Source of the DNA: an uncultured Aquimarina sp.
Lineage (GTDB): Bacteria; Bacteroidota; Bacteroidia; Flavobacteriales; Flavobacteriaceae
Length of the DNA stretch: 64,000 bases
NCBI GenBank assembly: GCA_947498595.1
Contig: CANMKX010000007.1
Coordinates: 62,001-126,000, forward strand
Reading direction: 5' to 3'
Position 1 is the first letter of the stretch; every line of letters begins with the position of its first letter. The translations under genes were made by a program, and so were the position numbers. Positions 62,735 through 64,000 of the stretch are shown in pieces. The notes beneath the pieces were generated by a model. It was not told where the DNA came from, searched no databases, and was given only the letters and a program-made list of their open reading frames with translations.

Positions 62735-64000
62735 ATAACTTCTAATAATTTTTGCATCCAACTTAATTTCAACTGATTAATATTCCATGGAATTTTATCT
62801 AAGAGCATGTCAAATGATTTTTGTTCTACAGTTAATATATAGCTTTCATCTTCTATCATTATTTTTCCTTCTCTATATAAAAAGGAGCCTCTTAATCCAT
62901 CTATAGATGTATTTTTAAGCGCACTCCATTGTGCCGTAATTGCTTTTAGTAACCCATCAACTAAATCCTTATCTGCTTGTGATAAGGTAACATTTAATGT
63001 AATTGGATATTGTAAATTAACTCCACAGATAATCTTATTTAATACTAAATCTTGTTCTTGTAATAATGTTTTTCCAGTTACTGCATACTCTAATAAATAT
63101 ATTGCTTTATGAATACTCTCATCATCCTTAAGGCTTTTATTTTCTAATAACCCTGCTCTATCAAATAACATTGAAATATAAGGTATAAGAATAACCATTC
63201 CTGCATTTTTAATATAAATTGACGTTCCTACCTCTTCTTCTAATTCTTCTATCTCTGTAATCAATTTTTCGTCTAGAGTTTCCTTTTTCTTTTCTATTGC
63301 TTTTATTTCTTTATATTTCTTTTTGACTTCTTTAACCAATTCAATGACTTCTGTCTTTTGTGTAAATAAATTATGTCCTGCAATTACATCTTCTACGATT
63401 ATTTTTCCTTCTAAAGGAATGAAACTTCTCATTAAGATTCTTCCCCATTCGTCTAAATTCCAATTCAATTGAGTATCCATTGCTATTTTATACCATAGAG
63501 CACTTACCAATTGTTCTTGGTAATTTTGATATTGTGTTCGTGTCAATTGCTTTTTAATTTCTTCTAAAAAAAGCTTCACAAGACTCCAAGAATTACTCAT
63601 TTTATTTGATAAAAACAATGTTACAGATTCTAATTGCTCATTAGGATTGAGTTGAGCTATCAATTTTTTACGATTATTATCTCTTCTCAAAAGAGTAAAT
63701 ACTTTTTGTTTTTCTTGTAAATAATTTTCTTTTAATTTCTGAAAAGTTTCATTTTTACTCGGAAAAGCTATAATCGATTCCCAACTCTTTTTCTTTGTAA
63801 TTATTCTATCTAAAATTACATCTTTCTTGCTATTAGTCTCTGAAATAATCTTTGAACCTAGGCTTTGTTTAAGTTTTTTACTTTCTACCTCTCCTACTAC
63901 TTTATTTACTTTATCTATTAATAACAATTGAATATCTAGAGTTGATTGTTTTGTTGCAGTTGCTATTTTTTTAATCAGAAATCGTATTAATTTATTTAAA
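62725..64000 (-). CDS. contractile injection system tape-measure protein, C-terminal part
   Basis: A reading frame that runs open to the right edge, so only about 424 C-terminal residues are seen. The family's signature is visible: a region NAGMVILIPYISMLFDRAGLL, then KAIYLLEYAVTGK, LVLNKIICGVNLQYPI, a W-S-A-L-K-N-T-S-I-D-G-L-R-G-S-F-L-Y-R-E-G-K-I segment and a final KIPWNINQLKLSWMQKLLEVIW. Tape-measure proteins of eCIS set the length of the inner tube and are usually long. The internal region is charged and coiled-coil-rich. It overlaps the ATPase gene by ten bases and points to the main eCIS cluster beyond base 64000. Confidence 0.85.
   Translation of the reverse strand, partial: LNKLIRFLIKKIATATKQSTLDIQLLLIDKVNKVVGEVESKKLKQSLGSKIISETNSKKDVILDRIITKKKSWESIIAFPSKNETFQKLKENYLQEKQKVFTLLRRDNNRKKLIAQLNPNEQLESVTLFLSNKMSNSWSLVKLFLEEIKKQLTRTQYQNYQEQLVSALWYKIAMDTQLNWNLDEWGRILMRSFIPLEGKIIVEDVIAGHNLFTQKTEVIELVKEVKKKYKEIKAIEKKKETLDEKLITEIEELEEEVGTSIYIKNAGMVILIPYISMLFDRAGLLENKSLKDDESIHKAIYLLEYAVTGKTLLQEQDLVLNKIICGVNLQYPITLNVTLSQADKDLVDGLLKAITAQWSALKNTSIDGLRGSFLYREGKIMIEDESYILTVEQKSFDMLLDKIPWNINQLKLSWMQKLLEVIWR

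Overview
The window looks like chromosomal DNA of a marine or environmental member of the Bacteroidota, most likely Flavobacteriaceae (Aquimarina/Tenacibaculum/Kordia-like). Four lines of evidence support this: very low G+C; many SPI and SPII signal peptides; four proteins with a C-terminal type IX secretion (T9SS type A) sorting domain; and Bacteroidota-style -7 boxes (TAnnTTTG) upstream of many genes. The genus call is inference. I saw no tRNA, rRNA, CRISPR array or insertion sequence.

Layout. 1-3816: end of a DUF5694-like gene, an arginase-family gene, an unknown lipoprotein and a YdeI/OmdA-like gene. 3820-6460 (minus): a compact three-gene module, TssD/Hcp with a C-terminal extension, then a GHSHGG lipase-like protein, then a small membrane protein. 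I read it as an orphan type VI secretion effector-immunity cassette. 6773-15789: secreted beta-propeller/amidohydrolase, S10 peptidase, pirin, a BvgS-like hybrid kinase and a DUF1853 protein. 15797-18412 (minus): a MoxR-type ATPase with its VWA partner. 18670-26674: a BNR/sortilin-like giant, an isochorismatase-like hydrolase, a cluster of small unknown genes around an XRE regulator with a strikingly symmetric divergent promoter, and an alpha/beta-hydrolase-OsmC fusion.

26725-43847 is rich in surface and secreted functions: a T9SS metallophosphoesterase, a YceI-like lipoprotein, an M36 metallopeptidase interrupted by one in-frame TAA, an ECF sigma factor with a membrane partner, NDH-2, an FG-GAP T9SS protein, and a HmuY-like T9SS protein divergent from a TonB-dependent receptor. 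43842-48514 (minus) is a five-gene operon: DUF2891, an NRAMP-family transporter without the canonical metal ligands, then PxpA, PxpB and PxpC (5-oxoprolinase). This suggests pyroglutamate uptake and use.

49014-57441 holds a MORN-repeat protein, an M16 peptidase, a hydrolase-LytS-LytTR operon and the YifB/ComM ATPase. 57603-59094 is an arsenic-type operon (ArsR, DUF6428, thioredoxin-type ArsC) with two matching operators and no efflux pump. 59203-60948 is a MarR/GNAT/membrane/GNAT set with three copies of one palindromic operator. 60988-64000 (minus) is the downstream end of an extracellular contractile injection system cluster (PAAR-like DUF4280 spike tip, AAA+ ATPase, tape measure), most of which lies past the right edge. 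The window therefore carries pieces of two unrelated contractile or tube-type delivery systems.
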